The notes under the pieces were generated by a model, which saw only the letters and a list, made by a program, of their open reading frames with translations, ran no database searches and had not been told where the DNA came from. From Bacteroides cellulosilyticus (GTDB lineage Bacteria; Bacteroidota; Bacteroidia; Bacteroidales; Bacteroidaceae), in the NCBI RefSeq assembly GCF_020091405.1, contig NZ_CP081903.1, forward strand, positions 3,720,501-3,784,500: DNA of 64,000 bases, written 5' to 3'. The position numbers and the translations under genes were made by a program. Positions 1-8,619 of this stretch are shown one piece after another. Positions within the stretch are counted from its first letter, which is position 1. Every line of letters begins with the position of its first letter.

Positions 1-293
1 GTTTAGCATCCGGCTTTTCTTCTTCCAATCAGATTATGGGCGTACGCAAGACTACTGACTTTTTGGAAAAAGGAACATGGTTCCTGGCAGGATTTATGGT
101 CGTAATGAGTATTGCTACTGCCTATGTTGTTCCCTCTTCTTCCGGTAAAGGCGGTGATGTGATTCTGGAACAGGCACAGAAAGAAGAGAAAACCAATCCG
201 TACAACATGCCTACTGGTACAGCTGCTCCGCAGACAGAAGCTCCAGCAGCTCCTGCAACTACTGCTCCGGCCGCTGAAGATTCAGCTAACTAA
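1..293 (+). CDS. secG: Preprotein translocase subunit SecG, 3' part
   Basis: The window opens inside this gene: an open frame runs from base 3 with no start and ends at TAA 291-293. The residues before and after the first in-frame Met (base 36) read SGFSSSNQIMGVRKTTD, the loop typical of SecG in Bacteroidetes. One membrane helix follows (around AGFMVVMSIATAYVV) and then an Ala/Pro/Thr-rich tail. SecG is the small inner-membrane subunit of the SecYEG channel and helps protein export. The first half of the protein, including its first helix, lies upstream of the window. A rho-independent terminator follows at 331-371, so the MFS gene downstream is a separate unit. Confidence 0.85.
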   Translation, partial: LASGFSSSNQIMGVRKTTDFLEKGTWFLAGFMVVMSIATAYVVPSSSGKGGDVILEQAQKEEKTNPYNMPTGTAAPQTEAPAAPATTAPAAEDSAN

Positions 294-330
294 AGTTATG
301 TGCGGATGAACCGCAAAAAGAAATAAGAGA

Positions 331-371
331 GAGGTTGACGCCGAAAAGGTGTCAGCCTCTTTTCTTTTTAT
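331..371 (+). terminator. Rho-independent terminator after secG
   Basis: A 12-bp stem with two wobble pairs (331-342 with 348-359) and a GAAAA-type loop is followed by a T-rich run (361-371). Confidence 0.8.
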
Positions 372-383
372 GCCAGATTTAAT

Positions 384-391
384 TACCTTTG
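384..391 (+). promoter_or_regulatory. -7 element of the MFS gene promoter
   Basis: TAccTTTG matches the Bacteroides -7 consensus TAnnTTTG. It sits 45 bp before the ATG of the MFS gene and just after the secG terminator. Confidence 0.6.
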
Positions 392-435
392 TCGGGATTA
401 TGCAATCTGATTAATAATTAATCTAATATAGTACA

Positions 436-1827
436 ATGACAGAACAATTAAAACTTAAAATGAATGACTCTAAGGCTACCCGCTGGGGAGCATTGGTGAT
501 TGTTGCCTTTACGATGATGGCAGCTTACTATGTAAACGACGTGGTAGCACCGCTGAAAACGATGTTGGAGTCGGATCTTGCCTGGACAAGTAGTGATTTT
601 GGATTCTTCACGGGTGGATACAGTTTCCTGAATGTATTCTTCTTGATGTTGATCTGGGGAGGATTAATTCTCGACCGTTTTGGAATCCGTTTTACCGGTA
701 AATTGTCAACCATCCTGATGGTGGGAGGTACGGCACTTGAGTATTATGCCATGACAGGACTTGCCGGTCCGGATGCACAGATCTTCGGTCTGAATGAGAT
801 TTTCGGTTATAAAGCAGGGGTATTTGTCGCGTTTGCCGGTTATTCTATTTTCGGTGTAGGTGCGGAAGTTGCAGGTATCACAGTCTCTAAAATTATAGCC
901 AAATGGTTTAGAGGTAAAGAGTTGGCTACGGCTATGGGCGTGCAGGTAGCATTGGCACGTATCGGTTCGCAAGCAGGTTATGCAGTGGCTATTCCTTTGG
1001 CACGTGCTTTCGGCATTACGACTCCGGTATTGGTAGGTTTGATTTTGCTGTTGGGAGGTTTGGTTGCTTTCTTTATCTTCTCAGTGATGGATAAGAAGCT
1101 GGACAAGCAGATGGAAGCGGCAGCCATAGCGGCAGGTACCGAGGGGGAGGAAGAGAAATTCTCCTTTAAGGATGTGAAGAATATCCTCGTTAATCCGGGC
1201 TTTTGGTTGATAGCTTTGCTGTGCGTATTGTTCTACTCTTGTGTATTCCCTTTCCAGAAGTTTGCTTCCGAACTGATGATTATCAAATATGGCATCAATG
1301 AAAACGTAGCAGGAACTTTTGCCGGACTACCGGCGTTGGGAGCACTGATCCTGACTCCTATATTCGGCGGATTTATAGATAAGCGTGGTAAGTCGGCTTC
1401 TATTATGATATTGGGAGCTGCCATGCTGATAGGTGTGCACTTTATTTATGCTATTCCTGCCATTAACTATTGGTTGGTAGCTATTGGTTTGATGATTATT
1501 CTGGGTATTGCTTTCTCTTTGGTGCCGTCTGCTATGTGGCCTGCAGTTGCCAAGATATTCCCGGTGAGCCAGTTGGGTACAGCTTATGCATTGATCTTCT
1601 TCATCCAGAATATTGGTTTGTGGGGGATTCCTACGCTGATTGGTAAAGTACTTGATGTCTATTGTATCGTAGGCAAGAAGGCAGATGGAACAAATCTGTA
1701 CGATTATACGATACCGATGTGCATCTTTACCGGTATTGCCTGCTTATCTCTTGTGGTAGCCTTTATGTTGAAGAGAGCAGATAAGAAGTATGGCTATCAA
1801 CTGGAGGAACCTAATATTCAAGGATAA
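436..1827 (+). CDS. MFS transporter, 12 membrane segments
   Basis: This 463-residue protein is almost entirely hydrophobic segments, about twelve, with a charged cytoplasmic loop near residues 215-245 (EGEEEKFSFKD) splitting two six-helix halves. A major facilitator motif A is visible in the loop after helix 2 (LILDRFGIRFTGK, about residues 75-88) and repeats in the second half (FGGFIDKRGKSAS). It is a secondary transporter of the inner membrane. The substrate cannot be read from sequence; the general arrangement resembles uncharacterised MFS proteins common in Bacteroides. It has its own promoter at 384-391. The PqqD-like gene begins 13 bp after its stop, so the two are probably cotranscribed. 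Confidence 0.8.
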   Translation: MTEQLKLKMNDSKATRWGALVIVAFTMMAAYYVNDVVAPLKTMLESDLAWTSSDFGFFTGGYSFLNVFFLMLIWGGLILDRFGIRFTGKLSTILMVGGTALEYYAMTGLAGPDAQIFGLNEIFGYKAGVFVAFAGYSIFGVGAEVAGITVSKIIAKWFRGKELATAMGVQVALARIGSQAGYAVAIPLARAFGITTPVLVGLILLLGGLVAFFIFSVMDKKLDKQMEAAAIAAGTEGEEEKFSFKDVKNILVNPGFWLIALLCVLFYSCVFPFQKFASELMIIKYGINENVAGTFAGLPALGALILTPIFGGFIDKRGKSASIMILGAAMLIGVHFIYAIPAINYWLVAIGLMIILGIAFSLVPSAMWPAVAKIFPVSQLGTAYALIFFIQNIGLWGIPTLIGKVLDVYCIVGKKADGTNLYDYTIPMCIFTGIACLSLVVAFMLKRADKKYGYQLEEPNIQG

Positions 1828-1840
1828 GTAAAAACAACTC

Positions 1841-2230
1841 ATGGATATGGAAACACCTGAAGGAAAAGTCAGTCTGCTGGATGCTATTCCGGTTCGTTGC
1901 GACCACATCCTGACCGAATGGGAAGGAGATTACGCTGTAATCTCCTATCCTCGGTTCAAGTATGAGTGGATGCGCAGGCTTTTGTTGCCGAAGAGTATGT
2001 CTCCTGATATTCATGTCCGCCTTGAAGAACACGGCAGCGCTGTGTGGCGGCTGATAGACGGACGGCGTACGGTGCAGGAGATTGTCTCACTGCTTGCCGA
2101 TCACTTCCATCCTGATGAGAATTACGCTTCACGGGTCACGACCTATGTGATGCAACTACGGAAAGATGGATTTATAAAATTACTCTCCTCTGTCTACTTT
2201 AACCAAACCTCCCGTATTGGTATCGAATAA
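1841..2230 (+). CDS. Orphan PqqD-family (RRE-fold) protein
   Basis: This 129-residue soluble protein has the PqqD pattern: an N-terminal strand region (HILTEWEGDYAVISYPRFK), the anchor LEEHGSAVWRLIDGRRTVQEI (residues 65-85) and a winged-helix end (YVMQLRKDGFIKL). PqqD-like proteins bind peptide substrates for modifying enzymes, but no radical-SAM enzyme or precursor peptide is seen nearby. It follows the MFS gene by 13 bp, which suggests a joint role. Its last 51 bp overlap the 3' end of the DUF4831 gene on the other strand. The function is unknown. Confidence 0.7.
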   Translation: MDMETPEGKVSLLDAIPVRCDHILTEWEGDYAVISYPRFKYEWMRRLLLPKSMSPDIHVRLEEHGSAVWRLIDGRRTVQEIVSLLADHFHPDENYASRVTTYVMQLRKDGFIKLLSSVYFNQTSRIGIE

Positions 2231-3244
2231 TACTTTTATCACAGAATTCTTGTTGAACAGGACAGGGGCGAGGTATTCTACTACACCGAATTGCGTAACA
2301 GGAATTTCTGCATTATACAGTTCCTCATTGTGATAGTCTAATGTAACACGTGCTCTGCCCGGTACGTTGTAGGCAATGCCGTCCACTTGTTTCTTGGGAT
2401 CGGCTTCGGGTATATTAATGCTTTTAAGATCGGCTATTGTAATGTAGACCGGTTCACCTGCCAAGTCGTTGTTGGCCACGATACCCAGTTTCTTAGAGAA
2501 GCGGAAGGCAACTTCATGCTTCATCTCTTTGGGGACGATGCGAATGGTGTATATCTTCTCTTCTGTGGTCACTTTACCTGCAAACATTTCCGTCATGGCA
2601 CGTTCCTGTAAAGTCAGGTTGTCCAGCATGAGCTTCAGCTGCGCACCGTCTTTGGGCATATTGTCTGCTTCACCGCGCAACAGGGCATTCTTACTTTCGC
2701 GGATACTGTAGATTTCTTTGGCTACCAGTTCCGCCATTTTAGCCGTTGAGTTTGCCATCAGGATTTCTTCTGTGAGGAAGTCTCGGGGATTGACGTTCGG
2801 AGTGTTACCTGTAACTTTGGGTTGAATGGTCGGAGTTGTCTTACGTTGTCCGCTACCCAGCGGCATGTTGATGGAGTAGACAATACCATCCTTACCCAAC
2901 TCGATAAGCGGGGCTACGGTTTTGTCTTTCATCTTCACGAAATATACGTTTTCTTTATCGGGTACACCGATTACTTCTGTCTGCATCTTGTCCAGTGTCC
3001 AATAAGTTTCCGGTTCGGAAGAGACGTTGTTCAGCCGCAGATAGCGTTCGGCATACTTGGAGAATTCTCCGGGAGTGTAGGTATGTTTGGTGGCTTGTAC
3101 GGTAAGTTCGATTTCCGTTTTCGGAAGTACGTAAGTTACGCCGTAATCCTTGCCACGCGTGACACCTGCCGTCACTTCTGTTTGCGCTATGGCAGAAACG
3201 GAGAACAACAGGGCTGAGAGTAATACTATATTCTTTTTCTTCAT
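2180..3244 (-). CDS. DUF4831 family exported protein
   Basis: This 354-residue protein has a cleavable Sec signal (MKKKNIVLLSALLFSVSAIAQ) and reads as a DUF4831 member: a conserved early GVTYVLPKTEI segment and a largely beta-strand body, presumably periplasmic or on the cell surface. The family has no known activity. The gene is monocistronic, with a -7 element at 3279-3286 and convergent overlap of 51 bp (2180-2230) with the PqqD-like gene, so both stop codons lie within the other's coding sequence. Lack of a lipobox argues against a lipoprotein. Confidence 0.75.
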   Translation of the reverse strand: MKKKNIVLLSALLFSVSAIAQTEVTAGVTRGKDYGVTYVLPKTEIELTVQATKHTYTPGEFSKYAERYLRLNNVSSEPETYWTLDKMQTEVIGVPDKENVYFVKMKDKTVAPLIELGKDGIVYSINMPLGSGQRKTTPTIQPKVTGNTPNVNPRDFLTEEILMANSTAKMAELVAKEIYSIRESKNALLRGEADNMPKDGAQLKLMLDNLTLQERAMTEMFAGKVTTEEKIYTIRIVPKEMKHEVAFRFSKKLGIVANNDLAGEPVYITIADLKSINIPEADPKKQVDGIAYNVPGRARVTLDYHNEELYNAEIPVTQFGVVEYLAPVLFNKNSVIKVLFDTNTGGLVKVDRGE

Positions 3245-3278
3245 AAGTCGCGTTATTTAAACGATTTCGGTTGAGGGA

Positions 3279-3286
3279 CAAAGTTA
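3279..3286 (-). promoter_or_regulatory. -7 element of the DUF4831 gene
   Basis: On the minus strand this reads TAacTTTG, 35 bp before the ATG at 3244. Confidence 0.55.
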
Positions 3287-3371
3287 ATGAAGTTATTTTT
3301 GTCAAGAGTAGAATTACGGAATATTAACAGAATCGACCATCTAAGGGAGGTATCGGTGCTTTTCGCTTCAT

Positions 3372-3503
3372 AAGATGGTATGTTTTATCTCATTAGATAG
3401 TATGTTTTACCTCGTTAGATAGTATGTTTTGTATCATTAGATAGTTTGTTTTGCCTCAATAGATGATGTAATTTGCCTTAAAGAAGTATGTTTTTGCTCT
3501 GAA
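3372..3503. repeat. Array of six diverged 22-bp repeats (array A)
   Basis: Units start at 3372, 3394, 3416, 3438, 3460 and 3482. Units 2-4 begin TAGATAGT and carry TTTGTTTT or ATGTTTT in the middle; the flanking units are decayed. It fills much of the 390-bp gap between the promoter of the DUF4831 gene and the 3' end of the lactonase gene. The remainder of the gap holds only the terminator at 3517-3552. Confidence 0.75.
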
Positions 3504-3516
3504 AAGGTATCGGATA

Positions 3517-3552
3517 TAAAAAAACAGGGAGAAGCAAATGCTTTTCCCTGTT
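3517..3552 (-). terminator. Terminator of the lactonase gene
   Basis: A 14-bp stem with one wobble (AACAGGGAGAAGCA with its partner ending TTCCCTGTT) is followed on the minus strand by seven T residues (3518-3524). Confidence 0.75.
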
Positions 3553-3634
3553 ACTATCTGTGACCCTAAATCTAAATCAGGATTACGATGACAAATATAC
3601 GAAATTAAAAACCGGAAGTCAAGCTTTTACCCGG

Positions 3635-4750
3635 TTATTTTACGAATTGGATGCAAACAGGTTTATCAATACTGATGTCTTGATGCGTATCTGATAACAG
3701 ACCTGTTACGGGATCTCGTTGGAATACCTGAATGACATGACTGTCGCGGCAGGCGGCCAACAGATATTTCCCGTTCGGGGTGATAATAAAGTTACGCGGA
3801 TGAATCCCCGTCAACTGATAGCCGACCTTTGCCAACATACCGGTTTCCGGATTTACTTCGAAGATGGCAAGACCGTCACCTTTCAGGCGATTGCTGGCAT
3901 ACAGGTATTTCCCGTCGGGACTGAGATGTATATCGGCACTGCCACGTGCACGAAGTGTGTCGGCTGCAATGGTCTGTATCTTTTCCAGTTTGCCATCCAA
4001 GTAGCTGAAAGCGGTGATATTACCGGATAATTCGCTGATAAGATACGCGTACTTGCCGTTCGGGCTGAAAGTGAGATGACGCGGACCGGAATTAGGATCT
4101 ACGTCAATGGCTTCGGCAGAAGGGTGGGGGATAATACTCTTCGGATGTATGACAAAGCGCAGGATACGGTCGGCACTGAAGTCAGTGGCAAAGATATATT
4201 TTCCATCCGGAGAGAAGACAGTGCAATGCACGTGGGGTGTTGCCTGTCTTTCAGTGTCCGGTCCGCCGGTACTACCTTCAAAAAGCGTATCGACAGGCTC
4301 TAATGAACCGTTCTTTTTCAGCGGGAAGACAGACATGCTACCTCCGCTATAGTTGGCTGTGAGTACTTCTTTTCCATTGGTGGCAACGTAGCAGGGATCG
4401 GCTCCCATAGTGGGCTGGCGGTTCAACAAACTGAGTTTCCCTGTTTCCTTATCGAAGGAGAAAGCATTGAGAGCAGCTGTTGTGTCATTCATTTCGCTGA
4501 CGGCATAGACAAACTTTCCATCTTCCGAAGGGATGAGATAAGACGGGTTGAGCACTTCGATAGAACTGAGTGAGGTGGCAAGTCCCGTTTCCTGGTTGAA
4601 GCGGAAGGTGTAAATACCTTTGCTGTTTCCATCGGTGTACGTACCTACCAGCATGGCGAGTTCGTCACTTCCGTTGTTTACGTTTCCCGCTTTGCGGGGT
4701 GCGCAGGCTGTCATTGCTAATCCAAGCATACAGAAAAGAAGTTTTCTCAT
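3635..4750 (-). CDS. Lactonase-family seven-bladed propeller lipoprotein
   Basis: The protein (371 residues from the chosen start) resembles 6-phosphogluconolactonase/YbhE-type propellers: repeated blades with SPDGKY or SPNGKY turns (for example FSPDGKYIFATDF, LSPDGKYLYASNR, ITPNGKYLLAACR) and the conserved GPRHLTFSPNGKYAYL. The start at 4750 is chosen because it opens a lipoprotein signal (MRKLLFCMLGLAMTAC) with Cys as lipidation site; the longer frame adds 28 unrelated residues encoded by a repeat. Lipid export makes a cytosolic pentose-phosphate role unlikely; lactonase action on an extracellular sugar lactone is an inference. It lies 94 bp downstream of the GH3 gene on the same strand and is probably cotranscribed. 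Confidence 0.8.
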   Translation of the reverse strand: MRKLLFCMLGLAMTACAPRKAGNVNNGSDELAMLVGTYTDGNSKGIYTFRFNQETGLATSLSSIEVLNPSYLIPSEDGKFVYAVSEMNDTTAALNAFSFDKETGKLSLLNRQPTMGADPCYVATNGKEVLTANYSGGSMSVFPLKKNGSLEPVDTLFEGSTGGPDTERQATPHVHCTVFSPDGKYIFATDFSADRILRFVIHPKSIIPHPSAEAIDVDPNSGPRHLTFSPNGKYAYLISELSGNITAFSYLDGKLEKIQTIAADTLRARGSADIHLSPDGKYLYASNRLKGDGLAIFEVNPETGMLAKVGYQLTGIHPRNFIITPNGKYLLAACRDSHVIQVFQRDPVTGLLSDTHQDISIDKPVCIQFVK

Positions 4751-4768
4751 GATACTATAATTTTTATT

Positions 4769-4857
4769 TGATGAAGAATGAGGAATGAAGAATGACCTTG
4801 CGGCATATTCAAATAACTCAGCAAAATTCTTCATTCCTTATTCCTCATTCTTCATTA
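4769..4857. repeat. Interspersed repeat pair in inverted orientation
   Basis: The motif GAAGAATGAGGAATGAAG (4774-4791 region) recurs in inverted form at about 4829-4857. The pair could form a hairpin between the GH3 and lactonase genes. The right copy supplies the last codons and the TGA stop of the GH3 gene (4845-4847). Confidence 0.6.
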
Positions 4858-7676
4858 AAATCCACTTCCGCCACTCCTACACGATCGTCATTCAGTACAA
4901 TGCGCAAGTCGCTGGCAGTAGTTCCTTTGAACGTATATGAAATCAACTTTCCGTATTCGCTGACTGTACCCGAATAAACTGTCAGGAATTGTCCGCCGCC
5001 ACTTGAAAGCTGGATTTCAAACTCCGCCGGCAGACCGTTGCCTCTGCTGAATGCAATGGAAACGCCATCTACCTTGGAGCCGTTCTCCAAGGCAAAGGTA
5101 ATATAATCTCCTTTATTTCCTTCCCAAACAGTATTCATTTTTTTATCGAGCACGTTCATTACACTTTCCGGATTGGTGCTGGCAGTTACGGGAGCATCCG
5201 TTTTTGCCTGTGCTTGCATGGGGGCGTTTGGATCTTCTACTGTTAATTTTCCACTCAGGCGGATGTCTTCGGAAGAAGCACCTACCATAATGCTGAAGTC
5301 TCCCGGTTCCACCACCCATTCCATGTGCTTATCCAGTAATTCCAGCTGTTTGCGGTCGAGGGTGAAAACTACCTCTTTCGTTTCTCCCGGTTGCAGGTGG
5401 ATACGCTCAAAGCCTGCCAGATTCTTTTCGTAAGTGGTAACGCTGCTCAGGATATCGCGAACATACAGCTGAACCACTTCATCGCCTGCACGTTTTCCGG
5501 TATTTGTTACTTTGCAGCGTACGGTTGCCTTTTGGTTCGGTGTAATTACTTTCGGACTAATTTCGATGTCGGAATACTCAAAGGTGGTGTAACTCAGACC
5601 GTATCCGAATGAATAGAGTGCACCGTTGACGCGTGACATGTTTCCATCCGGCCCCGGATTCTTTCCACCGTCAATCTGTGAAGAAGGTTTGCAGGGGAAG
5701 TTGAAAGGAATTTGTCCGACACTTTTCGGGAAAGTGACTGTCAGTTTTCCGCCCGGATTATAATCTCCGAAGAGCACATCGGCTACTGCTGTTCCACCTT
5801 TGGAACCCGGATACCATGCTTCTAAAATAGCGGGAACGAACTTGTCTGCCCAATTGATGGATAGCGGGCGACCGTTAATCAGCACCAGTACGACGGGCTT
5901 TCCGGTTGCTTGTACAGCTTGAAGTAGTTTCAGTTGTCGTCCCGGAAGATCGAGGCTGCTGCGAGATTTGTTTTCACCGCAGGTACGCTGTCCGCCTCCT
6001 AATACGACTACGGCTACATCTGCCTGACGTGCATTTTCTACTGCTTTATCGATTTCAGCTTGTTCGCTATCTGTCATCGGATAGTCGATAAGTTCACTTT
6101 CCGGCCAGTTGGCGTCTACAAGGTCACAGCCTTTGGTATAGAGCACTTCTGCTTTGCCTTCAGTTTTTTGGCGAATGCCTTCCAGCACTGTGTTTACTTC
6201 TACTGCCAAAGGACCGTAGTGTGTCAGTGCGTATCCCTCTTCGTCCGCATTGGGGCCGCAAACTGCTATCTTCTTCACGTTGTTGATATCCAATGGCAAC
6301 ACGTTGTTTTCATTCTTCAATAAGACGAGGCTTTCGCGTGAGGCTTGCAGTGCAAGAGATTCATTTTCAGCTTTCTCTACTTCTCTATCGGCTCCTGCAA
6401 GGTCAGTCTGATAGGGAGCATCGAACAGCCCTACGAGGAATTTTACACGCAGAATGTCACGTACACGGTCGTTAATCACTTCTTCGCTTAGTCCGCCCTC
6501 TTTTACCAATTCGCGCAAAGGCAATACATATGAATCCGGTGACCGGAAGGTGCAACGTACATTCAGACCGGCTTCTACACTTTGACGCACGGCTTCTTTC
6601 ATATCTTTGGCGGTGCTGTGTTTGGTATAAAGATATTCAACGGCATCACTGTCCGAAACCACATACCCCCGGAATCCCATCTCGCCACGCAGGCGTGTAG
6701 TCAGCCAATAATAACTGCCTTGTATGGGGACACCATCGTAATCATTGTACGAACTCATCACTCCCAATAGTCCCGCTTCCTTTATCACCCGTTTGAAGGG
6801 GTAGACATGTATCATTTCCACTTCGCGTGGTGACATTTGCGGGTCTACACGTGCCATACCTTCGCGGGCGCCCTTGTTGTTACTGTAAGCAACGAAATGT
6901 TTTCCGGTTGCTGCTACCTGATGGTTATGTTGCATGCCGCGTACCATTTCAATACCCAGTTCGGCAACGAGGTAAGGAGATTCCCCATATACCTCCTCAT
7001 AGCGTCCCCAACGCTGGTCACGACCGACATCGAGAATGGGAGCATACACATTGGTATATCCCAGCATACGGGCTTCCCGTCCGGTGATTAATCCTACCTG
7101 GCGTATCAGTTCGCGGTTCCAGGTATGTCCCAATCCTAGTTGTGTGGGGAAATTGGTTGCACGGTAACTTTCTACTCCGCGGATACCTTCGTTCGTAAAA
7201 TCTACGGGGATGCCGAGACGCGTTTCTTCTATGAAGAAGCGTTGTACTTCATTCAGTGCCCAGGCATGGCGGGATGCCGGCCATACATAGGGATTATCCG
7301 ATGGGGGAAGTCCCCATTGTTGGAAACCGTTCAAGTGTTCGTCGATGGCACCGATACCGTCTTTCCAAAGCATTTGTTTCCATTCAGGGGTGGGGAGGTC
7401 GTCCTTTAGTACACGTTTGTAACCGTAGAGGGTTACCATCTGGCATGTCTTTTCTTCCAGTGTCATCTGGCTGAGTAGATCTTCGATACGTGCATCCAGT
7501 GAGGCATTTGGATCTTCGTATACATCCTTCACTCCGTTTTTGTTGAAATCAATCCAGCCTTTTTTGTACATTTCGCTTTTGACGGGTTTGTACACAGCCG
7601 GTATCTTCACGGCCTTTTGTGCGCAGAGCAGAGTACTGCCTCCGAGCAGTAGTGTCATTGCAATTAGTTTCTTCAT
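4845..7676 (-). CDS. GH3 beta-glycosidase with C-terminal discoidin-like domain
   Basis: A Sec signal (MKKLIAMTLLLGGSTLLCAQ) precedes a complete GH3 N-terminal barrel whose GYVVSDSDAVEYL motif (about residue 340) carries the nucleophile Asp. The GH3 C-terminal domain follows (SLVLLKNENNVLPL; GKPVVLVLINGRPLSINW), then a fibronectin-III-like domain (VTNTGKRAGDEVVQLYVRD) and a last ~110-residue F5/8 type C-like domain (NPESVMNVLDKKMNTVWEG). It most likely removes beta-linked glucose or xylose from oligosaccharides in the periplasm. Start 7676 is preferred over 7715 because the -7 element (7713-7720) overlaps the longer start. The protein is 943 residues. Sugar specificity cannot be settled from sequence. 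Confidence 0.88.
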   Translation of the reverse strand: MKKLIAMTLLLGGSTLLCAQKAVKIPAVYKPVKSEMYKKGWIDFNKNGVKDVYEDPNASLDARIEDLLSQMTLEEKTCQMVTLYGYKRVLKDDLPTPEWKQMLWKDGIGAIDEHLNGFQQWGLPPSDNPYVWPASRHAWALNEVQRFFIEETRLGIPVDFTNEGIRGVESYRATNFPTQLGLGHTWNRELIRQVGLITGREARMLGYTNVYAPILDVGRDQRWGRYEEVYGESPYLVAELGIEMVRGMQHNHQVAATGKHFVAYSNNKGAREGMARVDPQMSPREVEMIHVYPFKRVIKEAGLLGVMSSYNDYDGVPIQGSYYWLTTRLRGEMGFRGYVVSDSDAVEYLYTKHSTAKDMKEAVRQSVEAGLNVRCTFRSPDSYVLPLRELVKEGGLSEEVINDRVRDILRVKFLVGLFDAPYQTDLAGADREVEKAENESLALQASRESLVLLKNENNVLPLDINNVKKIAVCGPNADEEGYALTHYGPLAVEVNTVLEGIRQKTEGKAEVLYTKGCDLVDANWPESELIDYPMTDSEQAEIDKAVENARQADVAVVVLGGGQRTCGENKSRSSLDLPGRQLKLLQAVQATGKPVVLVLINGRPLSINWADKFVPAILEAWYPGSKGGTAVADVLFGDYNPGGKLTVTFPKSVGQIPFNFPCKPSSQIDGGKNPGPDGNMSRVNGALYSFGYGLSYTTFEYSDIEISPKVITPNQKATVRCKVTNTGKRAGDEVVQLYVRDILSSVTTYEKNLAGFERIHLQPGETKEVVFTLDRKQLELLDKHMEWVVEPGDFSIMVGASSEDIRLSGKLTVEDPNAPMQAQAKTDAPVTASTNPESVMNVLDKKMNTVWEGNKGDYITFALENGSKVDGVSIAFSRGNGLPAEFEIQLSSGGGQFLTVYSGTVSEYGKLISYTFKGTTASDLRIVLNDDRVGVAEVDFNEE

Positions 7677-7712
7677 GATATTTATATTTTCGTGTATATT
7701 ATCTTCTGTTGC

Positions 7713-7720
7713 CAAAGGTA
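7713..7720 (-). promoter_or_regulatory. -7 element of the GH3-lactonase operon
   Basis: On the minus strand it reads TAccTTTG, 37 bp before the ATG at 7676; this decides the start of the GH3 gene. Confidence 0.65.
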
Positions 7721-7837
7721 CAGGTTTTAGTCTAAGGAGTGAGGATAATATCGTTCATTACAATAGTCCTTATTGTCCGGACGACTTGTTTTATTCTAAA
7801 AAAGACTTGTGAAGTTTCTATTTATGGAAACATTTGC

Positions 7838-7845
7838 TACCTTTG
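7838..7845 (+). promoter_or_regulatory. -7 element of the toxin-antitoxin operon
   Basis: TAccTTTG lies 20 bp before the ATG at 7866. It overlaps the longer potential start at 7809, which is therefore rejected. Confidence 0.65.
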
Positions 7846-7865
7846 CAGTGTTCAATCATAAACAC

Positions 7866-8210
7866 ATGGAGGCAAAAGAAAGATTTAAAGTTGTTTACTC
7901 GGCTGGTGCCAAAGAATTTCTGCAAAGGATAACTTCAAAAGCAAGGGAAAAGATTATTAGTAATGCACGTAAAGCAAGTTATACAATTGATCCCAAACTG
8001 TTCAAAAAGTTAACAGGCACTGATCTTTGGGAGTTTAGAACATTATATGATGGTAAGCAATATCGTCTATTGGCTTTCTGGGATAAAACGAAAGAGGTGG
8101 ATACATTAGTAATTGCTTCTCATGGGTTTATTAAGAAAACAGATAAAACGCCTATCAAGGAAATAGAGCGAGCAAGTAAGATAATGAAAGAATATTTTGA
8201 ACTCAAATAA
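7866..8210 (+). CDS. RelE/HigB-type toxin
   Basis: This is a 114-residue basic protein of the RelE/ParE fold as found in HigB-like toxins: an early FKVVYSAGAKEFL strand-helix, TGTDLWEFRTLYDGKQYRLLAFWD in the central sheet (the arrangement LWEFR..YDGKQYR is characteristic) and an IASHGFIKKTDKTP loop leading to a final helix. Members cleave mRNA on the ribosome. The start follows the promoter at 7838-7845; a longer frame from 7809 would begin upstream of transcription. The antitoxin gene starts 8 bp after the stop. Toxin-first order is usual for HigBA. Confidence 0.82.
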   Translation: MEAKERFKVVYSAGAKEFLQRITSKAREKIISNARKASYTIDPKLFKKLTGTDLWEFRTLYDGKQYRLLAFWDKTKEVDTLVIASHGFIKKTDKTPIKEIERASKIMKEYFELK

Positions 8211-8218
8211 GTGTAGTT

Positions 8219-8533
8219 ATGAAAGAAATGAAATTTTATACGCAAGAGGAGATTGAGGATGAGTTGATAGGTAAAAGAGGTACTCCGGAGCGTGACAGGT
8301 ATGAGGAACAGTTAGATCTATTTCTCATAGGAGAAGCTATTAAGCAAGCGAGGCAAGCCAAAAACTTAACTCAAGAAGACTTAGGTAAACTTGTTGGCGT
8401 ACAGAAAGCTCAAATATCAAGGATTGAAAACGGTAAGAACTTAACCTTTGCTACAGTGATAAAGCTTTTCAAGGCAATGGGATTGAGTGCCAGGTTAGAA
8501 GTAGATAGCTTGGGAAAGATAGCCTTGTGTTAA
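8219..8533 (+). CDS. HigA-like XRE-family antitoxin
   Basis: The 104-residue protein has a helix-turn-helix of the XRE/Cro type at about residues 38-90 (AIKQARQAKNLTQEDLGKLVGVQKAQISRIENGKN). The N-terminal part (EIEDELIGKRGTPERDRYEEQ) is typical of antitoxins that pair with HigB/RelE toxins. It should bind and neutralise the toxin from 7866-8210 and repress the shared promoter. Two alternative Met codons (8219 and 8228) are only nine bases apart; the first is given. Confidence 0.82.
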   Translation: MKEMKFYTQEEIEDELIGKRGTPERDRYEEQLDLFLIGEAIKQARQAKNLTQEDLGKLVGVQKAQISRIENGKNLTFATVIKLFKAMGLSARLEVDSLGKIALC

Positions 8534-8580
8534 GGTTTTAATATTTGCAAAGAAAAAGCATTCGATAAAAAAAGAATTCT

Positions 8581-8588
8581 TATCTTTG
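8581..8588 (+). promoter_or_regulatory. -7 element of the tmRNA gene
   Basis: TAtcTTTG lies 31 bp before the mature 5' end of tmRNA, which leaves a short leader to be removed by RNase P. Confidence 0.65.
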
Positions 8589-8619
8589 CCCCACGATTTC
8601 TAAAAACCGTATGTATTCT

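Noticed and set aside
7809..7865. N-terminal extension of the HigB-like toxin
   Set aside because: The -7 promoter element (7838-7845) lies inside it, so transcription starts further downstream.
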